Source: Bacillota bacterium
GTDB taxonomy: Bacteria > Bacillota > Desulfotomaculia > Desulfotomaculales > Desulforudaceae
Assembly: GCA_040757205.1 (NCBI GenBank)
Contig: JBFLXL010000001.1
Coordinates: 186,001-250,000, forward strand
Length of the DNA: 64,000 nucleotides
Reading direction: 5' to 3'
The translations under genes and the position numbers were made by a program. The notes beneath the pieces were generated by a model. The model was not told the DNA's origin. It worked only from the letters and a program-made list of their open reading frames with translations, and did no database searches. Below are positions 43,530 to 51,967 of the stretch, piece by piece (the stretch's first letter is position 1; the number at the start of each line of letters is the position of its first letter).

Positions 43530-45026
43530 TTGGTCGACAAGGACTTATTGAAAGAAGCGCTGGCCGTGGCCGTGTCTCGCGGGGGTGATTTCGCGGACAT
43601 CTTCGTGGAGTCCAGGCAAGTCAGCGCCGTTGGCTTGGAAGACGGCAAGGTCGAACGGACGCAGTCGGGCACCGAGGCGGGCGCCGGGGTGCGGGTGTGG
43701 TCGGGGGACGCCACGGTCTACGCGTACACGAACGAACTGGACCGGGAGGGCCTGCTGCGGGCGGCGCGCATTGCGGCGCAAGCCCTCGGGAACGGACAGA
43801 AGGACGTGACGGTGGACTTGACCAGCGTCAGGCCGGAGCTGACCTTTCCGGTGCGGGAGCAGCCCGGGGACGTCGCCGCCGAACGGAAGGCGGAAATGGT
43901 GCGGGCGGCGGACCAGAGCGCCCGGGCGGTCGACACCGAACGCATCAAACAAGTAATGGCCGGGTATGGGGACCTGGTTCAGGAGGTGGTGATCGCCAAC
44001 ACCACCGGCACCCACGTGGAGGGCCGGCGCGTCCGTACCCGGTTCGTGGTTCAGGCGGTGGCCGCCGGCAACGGCGTCATCCAGACGGGTGCCGAGGCCG
44101 GGGCGGGGATTGTGGGTTTTGAGTTTTTCGACAGTCACGACCCCCGGCGGATGGGGGCCACGGCCGCTGAACGAGCAAAAGCGCTTTTGAGCGCCGAACC
44201 GGCCCCGTCCGGCCGCATGCCGGTGGTCCTGTCCGGGACGGCGGGTGGGACCATGGTGCACGAAGCTTGTGGTCATGGGCTGGAGGCCGACCTGGTCCAG
44301 AAGGGGCTTTCGGTTTACGGGGGCCAAGAAGGCCGGGAGGTGGCCGCGCCCGCGGTTACGGTGGTTGATGACGCGACGCTTCCGGACCGGTACGGGTCGT
44401 ATGCGTTCGACGACGAGGGGGTGCCGGCCCGGTCGGTGACCCTGATCCGGGAAGGCGTGCTCGAAGATTATCTCTTTGACCGGCTGTCGGCCAAAAAGAG
44501 CGGGCGGGAGTCCAACGGGCACGGGCGGCGGGAGTCGTACCAGCACCGGCCGATACCCCGGATGGCCAATACCTTTATCGCCGCGGGGAAGGATGCGCCG
44601 GACGAGATCCTGCGGGAGGCGGGCAACGGGTTGCTGGTCCGAAAAATGGGGGGCGGCCAGGTGAACACGACCACCGGTGATTTCGTGTTCGAAGTGGCCG
44701 AGGGATACCTGATTCGTGACGGGGAGGCAGGCCCGATGGTCCGGGGGGCCACCCTGACCGGCAACGGTCCGGAAGTCCTGCGGCGGGTGGCCATGGTCGG
44801 CTCCGACCTGGAGTTCACCATCGGGACTTGCGGCAAGGACGGCCAAGGGGTGCCCGTGAGTGACGCGCAGCCCACGATGCTGGTGGGCAGAAGCCGCACG
44901 GACTCTCCGATCGTCGTGGGCGGCACCCGGCAGATGGGGGACGGTCCTGAAGTCCGCAGGGTTGAAAACAACGCCGATACGGAGTTTTCCGTCCGGAAGT
45001 ACCGGGGGCGGATCAGGCGCCTGTAG
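43530..45026 (+). CDS. tldD: TldD metalloprotease
   Basis: 498 aa. The zinc-binding HEACGH motif is at about 244-249 and the C-terminal GGGQVNTTTGDFVFEV region is typical. TldD with PmbA/TldE forms a heterodimeric protease that cleaves unfolded or small peptides (known substrates elsewhere: microcin B17, CcdA). TTG 43530 follows GGGGGG with 10-nt spacing. The partner gene lies downstream. Confidence 0.92.
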   Translation: MVDKDLLKEALAVAVSRGGDFADIFVESRQVSAVGLEDGKVERTQSGTEAGAGVRVWSGDATVYAYTNELDREGLLRAARIAAQALGNGQKDVTVDLTSVRPELTFPVREQPGDVAAERKAEMVRAADQSARAVDTERIKQVMAGYGDLVQEVVIANTTGTHVEGRRVRTRFVVQAVAAGNGVIQTGAEAGAGIVGFEFFDSHDPRRMGATAAERAKALLSAEPAPSGRMPVVLSGTAGGTMVHEACGHGLEADLVQKGLSVYGGQEGREVAAPAVTVVDDATLPDRYGSYAFDDEGVPARSVTLIREGVLEDYLFDRLSAKKSGRESNGHGRRESYQHRPIPRMANTFIAAGKDAPDEILREAGNGLLVRKMGGGQVNTTTGDFVFEVAEGYLIRDGEAGPMVRGATLTGNGPEVLRRVAMVGSDLEFTIGTCGKDGQGVPVSDAQPTMLVGRSRTDSPIVVGGTRQMGDGPEVRRVENNADTEFSVRKYRGRIRRL

Positions 45027-45110
45027 TCTTACCGCTTCGAGTGCGTCCAGTATGGAGCTTAGAGCATCGGGGGAGCACGATTGATCGGTTTAAACCGGGC
45101 AATCCGGTGC

Positions 45111-45135
45111 CGGGCGGTTTGATCCGCCCGTTTTT
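45111..45135 (+). terminator. rho-independent terminator after tldD
   Basis: CGGGCGG (45111-45117) pairs with CCGCCCG (45124-45130), followed by TTTTT. It separates tldD from pmbA, so the partners may be transcribed separately. Confidence 0.8.
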
Positions 45136-45288
45136 GCCGTAATCGGCCGCGATCATCGGCCGGCGGGGTGAGCAGGGTTTTGAGCCGGCGGCGGCGAACA
45201 CATTTTAGGTTCGGTCTCGGGGAGAAATACTAGTCAGAACCAAGGTGTTGACCCGAAGATTTGCGTGGAAGGGGAGCTATGTCACCCC

Positions 45289-46632
45289 ATGTCGGAATCC
45301 GTTTTTCTGGGCAGGGCCGCCCAAGCCGTGGAAGCGGCGCTCAGCGCGGGCGCTGATGCCGCCGAAGCTTACTTCACGAGCGGAACCAGCATTGAAATCG
45401 AGGTTCGGGACGGCCGGGTCGAAACCACGAAAAGCGCGGCCGAAAAAGGGTTGGGGCTCCGCGTTTTTCGGACCCGCCGACTTGGATATGCCTACACCAC
45501 GGACCTGTCACCCGGCGGCCTGAAAGAGACGGCGCAGCGGGCGGTGGCCTGCGCTGCCCTGACCGCCGAGGACGGGTTTTACCGTCTGCCTGATCCGGTT
45601 CCGGCCTACCCGGAAGTCGACATTTTTGACCCCCGGCTGCCGGAGAAAAAGATTGACGAGAAGATCGAACTGGCCCGGCGGATGGAGGCGGTGGCCCGGG
45701 CCTACGATCCCCGGGTGACCATCGTGGAGAGTTCGACCTACCAGGACGGGCTGGTGGAGGTCGGGATCGTGAACAGTGCCGGTGTCTCCGCCTACTACCG
45801 GGGGGCGGTCTGCGGCCTGTATATCGCCCTGACCGCCCGGGAAGGCGATGATCACCAGACGGGGTTCGCGCTTGCCTTCAAACCCCGCTTTGAGGATTTG
45901 AACCCGGAAGAGGTGGGCCGGGAAGCGGCCCAACGGGCGGTGCGGATGTTGGGGGCGCGCCGGCAGCCGGGCATGGAAGTGCCGGTGGTGCTGGACCCGT
46001 ACGTGATGGTCAGTTTCCTGGGCGTTCTTGCCCCGGCGCTGACGGCCGAGGCGGTCCAGAAGGGCCGTTCGCTGCTTGCGGGCCGGGTGGGCGAAGCGGT
46101 GGCCTCCGAACTGGTAACCATCGTCGACGACGGAACCCTGGCGGGGGGAGTGCGTTCGGCGCCCTTTGACGGGGAAGGAGTTCCTTCATCCCGTTCGGTG
46201 CTGATCGAAAAGGGGTTCCTGCAGGGATACCTCTATAACACCTATACCGCGGCGAAGGACGGAGTGGGTTCGACCGGCAACGGGGTAAGGCCGTCCTACA
46301 AGGGCGCGCCCGACGTGGGCACCACCAACTTTTTCCTGGCCCCGGGGGAGAAGGACCCGGAGGAGCTGATCGGGGAGATTCACTCGGGCTTCTACGTGGG
46401 TGAGGTGATGGGCATGCACACCGCCAACCCGATTTCCGGGGATTTCTCAGTGGGCGCCACGGGACTCTGGATCGAAAACGGCCGGTTGTCCTATCCCGTA
46501 CGGGGACTGGCGATCGCCGGGAACATCGTGGAGTTGCTGAAGGCGGTGGACGCGGTCGCAAGCGACCTGCGTTTCTTCGGGGGCAAGGGGGCGCCCACGG
46601 TACGCATCAGCCGGCTTTCCGTCAGCGGCTGA
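45289..46632 (+). CDS. pmbA: PmbA/TldE protein
   Basis: 447 aa. GLGLRVFRTRRLGYAYTTDL, YRGAVCGLYIALTAREGDD and VGTTNFFLAPGEKDPEEL are family features; as expected, the zinc motif of TldD is missing. It is the non-catalytic partner of TldD. ATG 45289 has GGGGAG 13 nt upstream; a GTG at 45265 is possible. Confidence 0.9.
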   Translation: MSESVFLGRAAQAVEAALSAGADAAEAYFTSGTSIEIEVRDGRVETTKSAAEKGLGLRVFRTRRLGYAYTTDLSPGGLKETAQRAVACAALTAEDGFYRLPDPVPAYPEVDIFDPRLPEKKIDEKIELARRMEAVARAYDPRVTIVESSTYQDGLVEVGIVNSAGVSAYYRGAVCGLYIALTAREGDDHQTGFALAFKPRFEDLNPEEVGREAAQRAVRMLGARRQPGMEVPVVLDPYVMVSFLGVLAPALTAEAVQKGRSLLAGRVGEAVASELVTIVDDGTLAGGVRSAPFDGEGVPSSRSVLIEKGFLQGYLYNTYTAAKDGVGSTGNGVRPSYKGAPDVGTTNFFLAPGEKDPEELIGEIHSGFYVGEVMGMHTANPISGDFSVGATGLWIENGRLSYPVRGLAIAGNIVELLKAVDAVASDLRFFGGKGAPTVRISRLSVSG

Positions 46633-46633
46633 A

Positions 46634-46725
46634 ACAGACAACCATGCCGCTCTAGCGGCACCATTGGAAGGATGAAAATACCCCTCACCCTGACCCTCTC
46701 CCAGAGGGAGAGGGGATTTTCAGGG
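46634..46725. repeat. palindromic dispersed repeat R3 (complete)
   Basis: Most complete copy: the CCGCTCTAGCGG hairpin (46647-46658) followed by the CCCTCTCCC/GGGAGAGGG module with ends matching R1. Confidence 0.9.
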
Positions 46726-46790
46726 TAGGTCATCCGGGAAAGCAGGCCAAAAGGGGTCAGGCCGTTTTCGGAGGGATAAGCCTGTTCTCG

Positions 46791-46904
46791 AGGAAGGAGT
46801 GTCGCTCTCGCGCATACTGGTGCTGCACGCGCCCAGGCCCTGCAGCTCACTGGCGCAGATCTTTTAGAAGGGGGTGTTGCTTTTGCGCATACTGGTGCTG
46901 CACG
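46791..46904. repeat. repeat-insert-repeat unit C (aroQ start)
   Basis: Copies 46791-46829 and 46866-46904 (39 bp, 6 mismatches, all transitions, offset 75) flank a 36-bp insert. Copy 2 holds the functional aroQ start; in copy 1 the start TTG reads TCG. Confidence 0.88.
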
Positions 46905-47335
46905 GCCCGAACTTAAACCTTCTGGGCCGGCGGGAGACCGGGATTTACGGCACCAAAACCCTGGCCGACATTGACGCTCAGTTGCGTCAACTGGCGTCCG
47001 AACTGGGTGTGGGCCTGGAGTGCGTGCAGTCCAACTCGGAGGCGGCCTTGATCGAGCGCCTGCACAGCGCCCCCGCCAGCGCGGACGCGGTGGTCTTAAA
47101 CCCCGCCGCCTTCACCCACTACAGCATCGCCTTGCGCGACGCGGTGGCGGCATGCGGCCTGCCGGTGGTGGAAGTGCACCTGTCCAATATTCACGCCCGG
47201 GAGGAGTTCCGTCGCCTTTCAGTGATTGCGCCGGCCGCGGCGGGCCAAATCTCGGGCTTCGGTGCGGCGGGCTACTTGCTCGCTTTGCGGGCGGCGGTGG
47301 AACTCGCTTCCGGACGGGCAGGCGACCGTGCTTAA
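46883..47335 (+). CDS. aroQ: 3-dehydroquinate dehydratase, type II
   Basis: 150 aa. [20 protein letters not shown] with the catalytic Tyr, [16 protein letters not shown] and [15 protein letters not shown]. Dehydrates 3-dehydroquinate, the step between AroB and AroE. TTG 46883 gives the canonical N-terminus with GGGGG upstream; GTG 46874 and TTG 46877 are alternatives. Confidence 0.93.
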   Translation: MRILVLHGPNLNLLGRRETGIYGTKTLADIDAQLRQLASELGVGLECVQSNSEAALIERLHSAPASADAVVLNPAAFTHYSIALRDAVAACGLPVVEVHLSNIHAREEFRRLSVIAPAAAGQISGFGAAGYLLALRAAVELASGRAGDRA

Positions 47336-48401
47336 GCGGGTGGAACGCGCAAGACAGTTGATCAGCGAGTCCGGATTGGAGGCCCTGATCGTCACCGGAA
47401 TGGACAACATCCGCTACTTGAGCGGTTTCACGGGTTCGGCCGGGGTATTGCTGGTCAGCGGCGGGAGGGCTTTTTTGTGCACCGATTCAAGGTACGTCAC
47501 GCAAGCCGCGGAAGAGGCTTACGCTTTTGAGATCGTCAAGATCGAGAAAACGTGGCCGGAGAAGCTGGCCGAAACAGTGCCGGAACTCCGGGGAATGAGG
47601 GTGGGGTTCGAGAGCGAGCATGTCACCTACCACCAATTTCAGCTCATGGCGGAGGTACTGGCGGCTGCGGAGCTGGAGCCGGTGAAGGGCCTGGTTGAAG
47701 GTTTGCGGGCGGTGAAGGAAGAACCCGAGATCGACAAGATTCGGCGGGCGGTCCGGCTGGTGGATGAGGCTTTCGCCGAGGTCTTGGACTACATCGAAGC
47801 GGGGCGGTCGGAGCGCGAGATCGCGCTCGAGCTGGAGTTCCACCTGCGGAGCCGCGGGGCCGAGCGGATGGCCTTTGACACGATCGTGGCTTCCGGCGCC
47901 CGCGCGGCGCTGCCGCACGGGGCGGCTTCGGGGAAACGGCTGGAGCACGGCGACCTGGTGGTGCTCGATTTCGGGGCGGTTTGTGACGGCTACTGCTCGG
48001 ATTTCACGCGGACGGTGCTGGTGGGCGGGACTCCGGAACCCTGGCAGGAGGAGATCTTCGAGGTGGTGCTGGAGGCCCAAACCGCGGGTATCAGTGCGGT
48101 GCGGGCCGGTGTTCCGGCGCTCGACGTGGACCGGTCGGTCCGTGAAGTGATCGCCGGCCGCGGTTACGGGGACTATTTCGGACACGGTTCCGGACACGGG
48201 TTGGGCCTTCATGTGCACGAGCCGCCGCGCCTGGACCGGTTCAGCACGGAGACCCTGGAAGCAGGCATGGTGGTCACGGTTGAGCCGGGCATCTATCTGC
48301 CGGGGCGCGGCGGAGTGCGGATCGAGGACGTGGTTGTGGTTCGGGAGAATGGAGCCGAGGTCTTGACTGGCACGGCTAAGGACCGGCTCTTCAGCGTGTA
48401 G
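47328..48401 (+). CDS. pepQ: Xaa-Pro aminopeptidase (M24 family)
   Basis: 357 aa. N-terminal creatinase-like domain ([18 protein letters not shown]) and the pita-bread metalloprotease domain with five metal ligands: Asp214, Asp225, His290, Glu319, Glu333. Cleaves X-Pro bonds. GTG start overlaps the aroQ stop by 8 bp. aroQ-pepQ-efp is the Bacillus order (yqhS-yqhT-efp). Confidence 0.92.
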   Translation: MLKRVERARQLISESGLEALIVTGMDNIRYLSGFTGSAGVLLVSGGRAFLCTDSRYVTQAAEEAYAFEIVKIEKTWPEKLAETVPELRGMRVGFESEHVTYHQFQLMAEVLAAAELEPVKGLVEGLRAVKEEPEIDKIRRAVRLVDEAFAEVLDYIEAGRSEREIALELEFHLRSRGAERMAFDTIVASGARAALPHGAASGKRLEHGDLVVLDFGAVCDGYCSDFTRTVLVGGTPEPWQEEIFEVVLEAQTAGISAVRAGVPALDVDRSVREVIAGRGYGDYFGHGSGHGLGLHVHEPPRLDRFSTETLEAGMVVTVEPGIYLPGRGGVRIEDVVVVRENGAEVLTGTAKDRLFSV

Positions 48402-48429
48402 GATACATTTTCGGAGGAGGCGGTAGTCT

Positions 48430-48987
48430 TTGATCTCCACTAACGAATTTCGCACCGGTCTGACCGTGGAGGTGGACGGAGAACCGTGCCAGGTGATCGA
48501 GTTCATGCACGTGAAACCGGGCAAAGGTTCACCGTTTGTCCGGGCCAAGCTCAAGAACCTGCGCACCGGATCCATCGCCGAGCGGACGTTTAACGCCGGG
48601 GAGAAGCTTCCCCGGGCGATCCTGGAACGCAAGGAGATGCAGTACCTCTACAATGACGGCGCAAACTACCACTTGATGGACAACGAAACCTACGACCAGG
48701 TGGGATTGAGCGCCGGTCAACTGGGGGACGGGGTCAAGTACCTGAAGGAGAACATGGTCATCAATGTGGTTTATCACCGCGGCCAGGTCTTGGGCGTTGA
48801 CCTGCCCAATACCGTTGAACTGGCCGTAGTCGAAACCACCCCGGGCATCAAGGGTGATACGGCGTCCGGCGGTTCGAAGCCGGCGACCCTGGAAACCGGC
48901 GTGGTGCTCCAGGTGCCCTTGTTCGTGGAAGAAGGGGACGTGATCCAGGTGGATACTCGTTCCGGCGCCTACATAAAACGAGTGTAA
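48430..48987 (+). CDS. efp: translation elongation factor P
   Basis: 185 aa, three OB-like domains. The tip loop reads [10 protein letters not shown]; the Lys in PGKG is the residue modified in many bacteria. It relieves ribosome stalling at polyproline, relevant here given the proline-rich PilN and PilP proteins. TTG start with GGAGGAGG upstream. Confidence 0.95.
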   Translation: MISTNEFRTGLTVEVDGEPCQVIEFMHVKPGKGSPFVRAKLKNLRTGSIAERTFNAGEKLPRAILERKEMQYLYNDGANYHLMDNETYDQVGLSAGQLGDGVKYLKENMVINVVYHRGQVLGVDLPNTVELAVVETTPGIKGDTASGGSKPATLETGVVLQVPLFVEEGDVIQVDTRSGAYIKRV

Positions 48988-49088
48988 AGTGCAGTGTTTT
49001 AAAAACCCCTCTTTGCACACATACTAGAAGAATCTTGTAAAACCGGAGGCCGGGCACGGTCTCCCGGGAGAAGGGGGTTGGCTTTGTA

Positions 49089-49511
49089 ATGACAAGCCTG
49101 AAGGCCCGTGTGGCCTACCTGCAGGGTCTCGCCGCGGGGCTGGAGCTGCCGGCCGATTCCAAAGAGGCCCGGCTCCTGGAGGGAATCGTTGAGATTCTGA
49201 GTGAATTCGCCGAGGCGGTGGAGGAACTCGAAGTGTCCCAGGAGCGGCTGGAGGATTACCTGGAGAGCATTGACGAAGATCTTTACGGACTGGAGAGAGA
49301 CGTCTATCCTGACGAGGACGAGCACGGGATTGACACCCAGTACCTCGACGTCATGTGCCCGGAGTGCGAGGAGGCGGTCGGTCCGGATGGCCGTCCGGCC
49401 GGCGATGGCGGCATCTCGCTGGTCAATTGCCCTCACTGTGAGGGTGAGATACCCGTGAGACACAGCCCGGGGCGGATGGATACCCGGGAGGACGGAAACG
49501 AAACCCACTAG
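49089..49511 (+). CDS. small zinc-ribbon protein with CD1247-like N-terminal domain
   Basis: 140 aa. N-terminal helical region with heptad character (ARVAYLQGLAAGLEL, VEELEVSQERLEDYLESIDEDL), then an acidic segment and a possible zinc ribbon (CPEC...CPHC). Genes of this type sit between efp and spoIIIAA in many clostridia. Function unknown; co-occurrence with sporulation genes suggests a sporulation link. Confidence 0.75.
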   Translation: MTSLKARVAYLQGLAAGLELPADSKEARLLEGIVEILSEFAEAVEELEVSQERLEDYLESIDEDLYGLERDVYPDEDEHGIDTQYLDVMCPECEEAVGPDGRPAGDGGISLVNCPHCEGEIPVRHSPGRMDTREDGNETH

Positions 49512-49544
49512 ACACCTTGAGCGAGCGACAAAAACATCCAGAAG

Positions 49545-49578
49545 AGAGCGGTGCTGTTTTGCAAGCACCGCTCTTTTT
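49545..49578 (+). terminator. strong rho-independent terminator
   Basis: AGAGCGGTGCT (49545-49555) and AGCACCGCTCT (49564-49574) pair perfectly over 11 bp, followed by TTTT. It isolates the spoIIIA operon from the efp transcript. Confidence 0.93.
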
Positions 49579-49583
49579 GTTTG

Positions 49584-49611
49584 GTCTAGCGCGGGCCGCG
49601 CGGCATACCTA
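49584..49611 (+). promoter_or_regulatory. candidate sigma-E promoter of spoIIIA
   Basis: GTCTAG (49584-49589) and CATACCTA (49604-49611), 14-bp spacing, resemble the mother-cell sigma-E consensus. The position, after a terminator and 22 bp before spoIIIAA, fits. Confidence 0.45.
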
Positions 49612-49632
49612 TTAACGAGGAGGGGACAAACC

Positions 49633-50637
49633 GTGACGCCCGCCAATGAGCCGACCAACGGTCGAACTTACGGGGAAGTCTTAAGCTACTTTCCGGCCCC
49701 GCTCCGGGGCATGCTCGGACGGCTGCCGGCTTACCTCTGGCGTGAACTGGAGGAGATCCGGCTCCGGGTCGGCCAACCCCTGATTCTGGCCGCCGCCCGC
49801 GGCGAAATCATGCTGGACGCCGACGGCCGGACCGTACCCGAACCTCAGCAGGCCTACCGGGTGGGAGAGGACGACGTGGCCCGGACGGTGGAGTTGGTGA
49901 CCGGGTCTTCGCTGTACGCGGTTGAAGACGAGCTGCGCCAGGGGTTTGTCACTGTTCCCGGAGGGCACCGGGTGGGTCTGGCCGGCCGGGTGGTGACCGA
50001 TGGCGGTGTGGTGCGGACAATGAAGCACCTTTCCAGGGTGAACTTCCGGATCAGCCGGGAAGTGCCGGGAGCGGCGGACCGGGTGCTGCCCTGCCTGGTA
50101 GGCGGCGCCCGGGCGGTCTACAACACGCTGATCATTTCCCCACCGGGCTGCGGCAAGACCACCCTGCTGCGGGACCTGGTACGGCAGTTCTCCGCCGGGG
50201 TTCCCCGGCTCGGATTTGCCGGGCTGACGGTCGGGGTCGTTGACGAACGGTCGGAAATCGCCGGCTGTTACCGTGGCGTGCCCCAGCTGGACGTCGGTCC
50301 CCGTACCGATGTCCTGGACGGTTGCCCGAAAGCGGAGGGGATGATGATGCTCTTGCGGGCCTTTTCCCCGGACGTGATTGCCACCGATGAGCTGGGACGC
50401 CGCGAAGATGTGGCGGCGGTGGAAGAGATGTTGAACGCGGGCGTAAAGATTTTGGCCACCGCACACGCTGCTTCGCTGGAGGAACTGCGGGGCCGGCCCG
50501 TGTTGCGCTACATCCTGCGGCGGCGCATCATCGAGCGGTTCGTGATTTTGGAGTACGGGCGGGGCCCGGGAGTACTCAAGGCGGTTGTTGACGGCCACAC
50601 GCACCGGGTTGTGGAGGGGTCCTCTTGTTTGCAGTAA
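49633..50637 (+). CDS. spoIIIAA: stage III sporulation protein AA
   Basis: 334 aa secretion-type ATPase. Walker A SPPGCGKTT at 169-177, Walker B-like VIATDELGR, and a degenerate RNA-binding N-terminal domain. It is thought to energise the SpoIIIA-SpoIIQ channel between mother cell and forespore. GTG start after GAGGAGGGG. Confidence 0.95.
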   Translation: MTPANEPTNGRTYGEVLSYFPAPLRGMLGRLPAYLWRELEEIRLRVGQPLILAAARGEIMLDADGRTVPEPQQAYRVGEDDVARTVELVTGSSLYAVEDELRQGFVTVPGGHRVGLAGRVVTDGGVVRTMKHLSRVNFRISREVPGAADRVLPCLVGGARAVYNTLIISPPGCGKTTLLRDLVRQFSAGVPRLGFAGLTVGVVDERSEIAGCYRGVPQLDVGPRTDVLDGCPKAEGMMMLLRAFSPDVIATDELGRREDVAAVEEMLNAGVKILATAHAASLEELRGRPVLRYILRRRIIERFVILEYGRGPGVLKAVVDGHTHRVVEGSSCLQ

Positions 50638-50708
50638 CCGCATGAAGGTTTTCGCATTTTAGGGCCGGTCGCCACGTTGTGGAGGGATCCTCTTGTTTGA
50701 AGTAGCCG
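50608..50708. repeat. repeat-insert-repeat unit F (spoIIIAA/AB junction)
   Basis: Copies 50608-50640 and 50676-50708 (33 bp, 3 mismatches, offset 68) flank a 35-bp insert. Copy 1 carries the spoIIIAA stop; copy 2 supplies the ribosome binding site and TTG start of spoIIIAB. Confidence 0.9.
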
Positions 50709-51211
50709 GGGCGCTGATCCTGATCGGGTCGGCCGGGGCGCTGGGGTTGCTCGTGGCCAGGGATTACGCGCGCCGCCCGTACGAGCTGCGGGCCGTGCAT
50801 TCCGCCCTGAACCTGCTGGAGACCGAGATTGTCTACGCGGCCGCCCCGCTGGCCGAAGCGCTGGAACAAGTCGGCGCCCGGGCGGAGAAGTGCGTGTCCG
50901 GGCTGTTCCTCAAAGCCCGGGCCGAACTGGGCGCCGGAGCGGGCACCACGGCGCAGGAGGCCTGGGAGTGCGCCCTGACGCAGTACCAGGCAAACTCCCA
51001 TCTCCGGCCCGAAGACGTCGTGGTCCTGGAGGGGGTGGGCAAGGTACTCGGCACCTCAGACCGCCAGGACCAGGCCCGGCACCTGCGGGCGGCGCGGGAA
51101 CGCCTCCATGCGCTGACCCAGAAAGCCGAGGACGAGGCCCGGCGGAACGTCAGGTTGTGGGCGTATCTGGGGTTCTTCGGCGGTTGTGCGGCGGTGTTGA
51201 TTCTAGTCTAA
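50693..51211 (+). CDS. spoIIIAB: stage III sporulation protein AB
   Basis: 172 aa. N-terminal transmembrane helix, a GspF-like helical domain with YELRAVHSALNLLETEI, and a C-terminal membrane segment. Distantly related to the platform proteins of type II secretion and type IV pili. TTG 50693 with GGAGGG 6 nt upstream, both within a duplicated copy of the spoIIIAA end. Confidence 0.93.
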   Translation: MFEVAGALILIGSAGALGLLVARDYARRPYELRAVHSALNLLETEIVYAAAPLAEALEQVGARAEKCVSGLFLKARAELGAGAGTTAQEAWECALTQYQANSHLRPEDVVVLEGVGKVLGTSDRQDQARHLRAARERLHALTQKAEDEARRNVRLWAYLGFFGGCAAVLILV

Positions 51212-51223
51212 AGGAGGGGGAGC

Positions 51224-51427
51224 GTGAACGTAGGCATCGACGTGATCTTCAAGATTGCCGGAGTCGGCATTCTCACCGCGGTGCTCCATTCGCTGCTGAA
51301 GCATGCCGGCAAGGAAGACCAGGCCCACCTGGCCACCCTGGCCGGGGTGGCGATTGTCCTGATGTGGGTGATTGACTTGCTCGGCAACCTCTTTGCCCAG
51401 GTCAAAACGGTATTCCGGTTGTTCTAG
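51224..51427 (+). CDS. spoIIIAC: stage III sporulation protein AC
   Basis: 67 aa, two transmembrane helices (DVIFKIAGVGILTAVLHSLL; LATLAGVAIVLMWVIDLLGNLF), full length for this small family. GTG start after AAAGGAGGGG. Confidence 0.93.
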   Translation: MNVGIDVIFKIAGVGILTAVLHSLLKHAGKEDQAHLATLAGVAIVLMWVIDLLGNLFAQVKTVFRLF

Positions 51428-51440
51428 GCAGGTGTTGGGC

Positions 51441-51827
51441 GTGGAAATCACCCAGATTGTGGGCTTCGGCCTGGTCGCGGCCGTCCTGGTGGTCATCCTG
51501 CGGCAGTACAAGCCTGAAATCGCGCTCCTGGTGAGTTTGGCCGCCGGGATCACGCTCTTCATGCTGGTCCTGGGCAAAATCGGAGCGATCGTGGAAGTGC
51601 TCAAGGACTTATCCAGCCGGGCGAACGTAAACCTCGTGTATTTGGGGGTCATTCTGAAAATCGTCGGGATCGCCTATATCGCCGACTTTGGCGCCCAACT
51701 CTGCCGGGACGCCGGCGAGGGCGCCCTGGCGGCCAAGATCGAGTTCGCGGCGAAGATTCTGATCCTGGTCCTGGCCATTCCCATCGTGATGGCCGTGCTG
51801 GACATTTTAATGAAAATACTGGGCTAG
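51441..51827 (+). CDS. spoIIIAD: stage III sporulation protein AD
   Basis: 128 aa membrane protein with four hydrophobic segments (IVGFGLVAAVLVVIL, IALLVSLAAGITLFMLVL, LGVILKIVGIAYIADF, ILILVLAIPIVMAVLDIL). AC and AD together contribute membrane helices to the channel. GTG 51441 chosen for the family N-terminus VEITQIVGFGL. Confidence 0.92.
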   Translation: MEITQIVGFGLVAAVLVVILRQYKPEIALLVSLAAGITLFMLVLGKIGAIVEVLKDLSSRANVNLVYLGVILKIVGIAYIADFGAQLCRDAGEGALAAKIEFAAKILILVLAIPIVMAVLDILMKILG

Positions 51828-51967
51828 GGCTGCTGAGCAGTCAGCATGCATTCCGGGGCCGGGGAACCGGTGAAGCGGTAAATTGGGAACCGGTGGCAAG
51901 TCTCGGATATCGTTTTGACTCCGGTTCTCTGTTCCCCATTCTGGATTCTGAATTCTGTTCTTCAGGG

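Noticed and set aside
46491-46850. Minus-strand open frame containing PLSLWERVRVRG
   Set aside because: It is the translation of dispersed repeat R3 plus the antisense of pmbA; this peptide is a known sign of spurious annotation.
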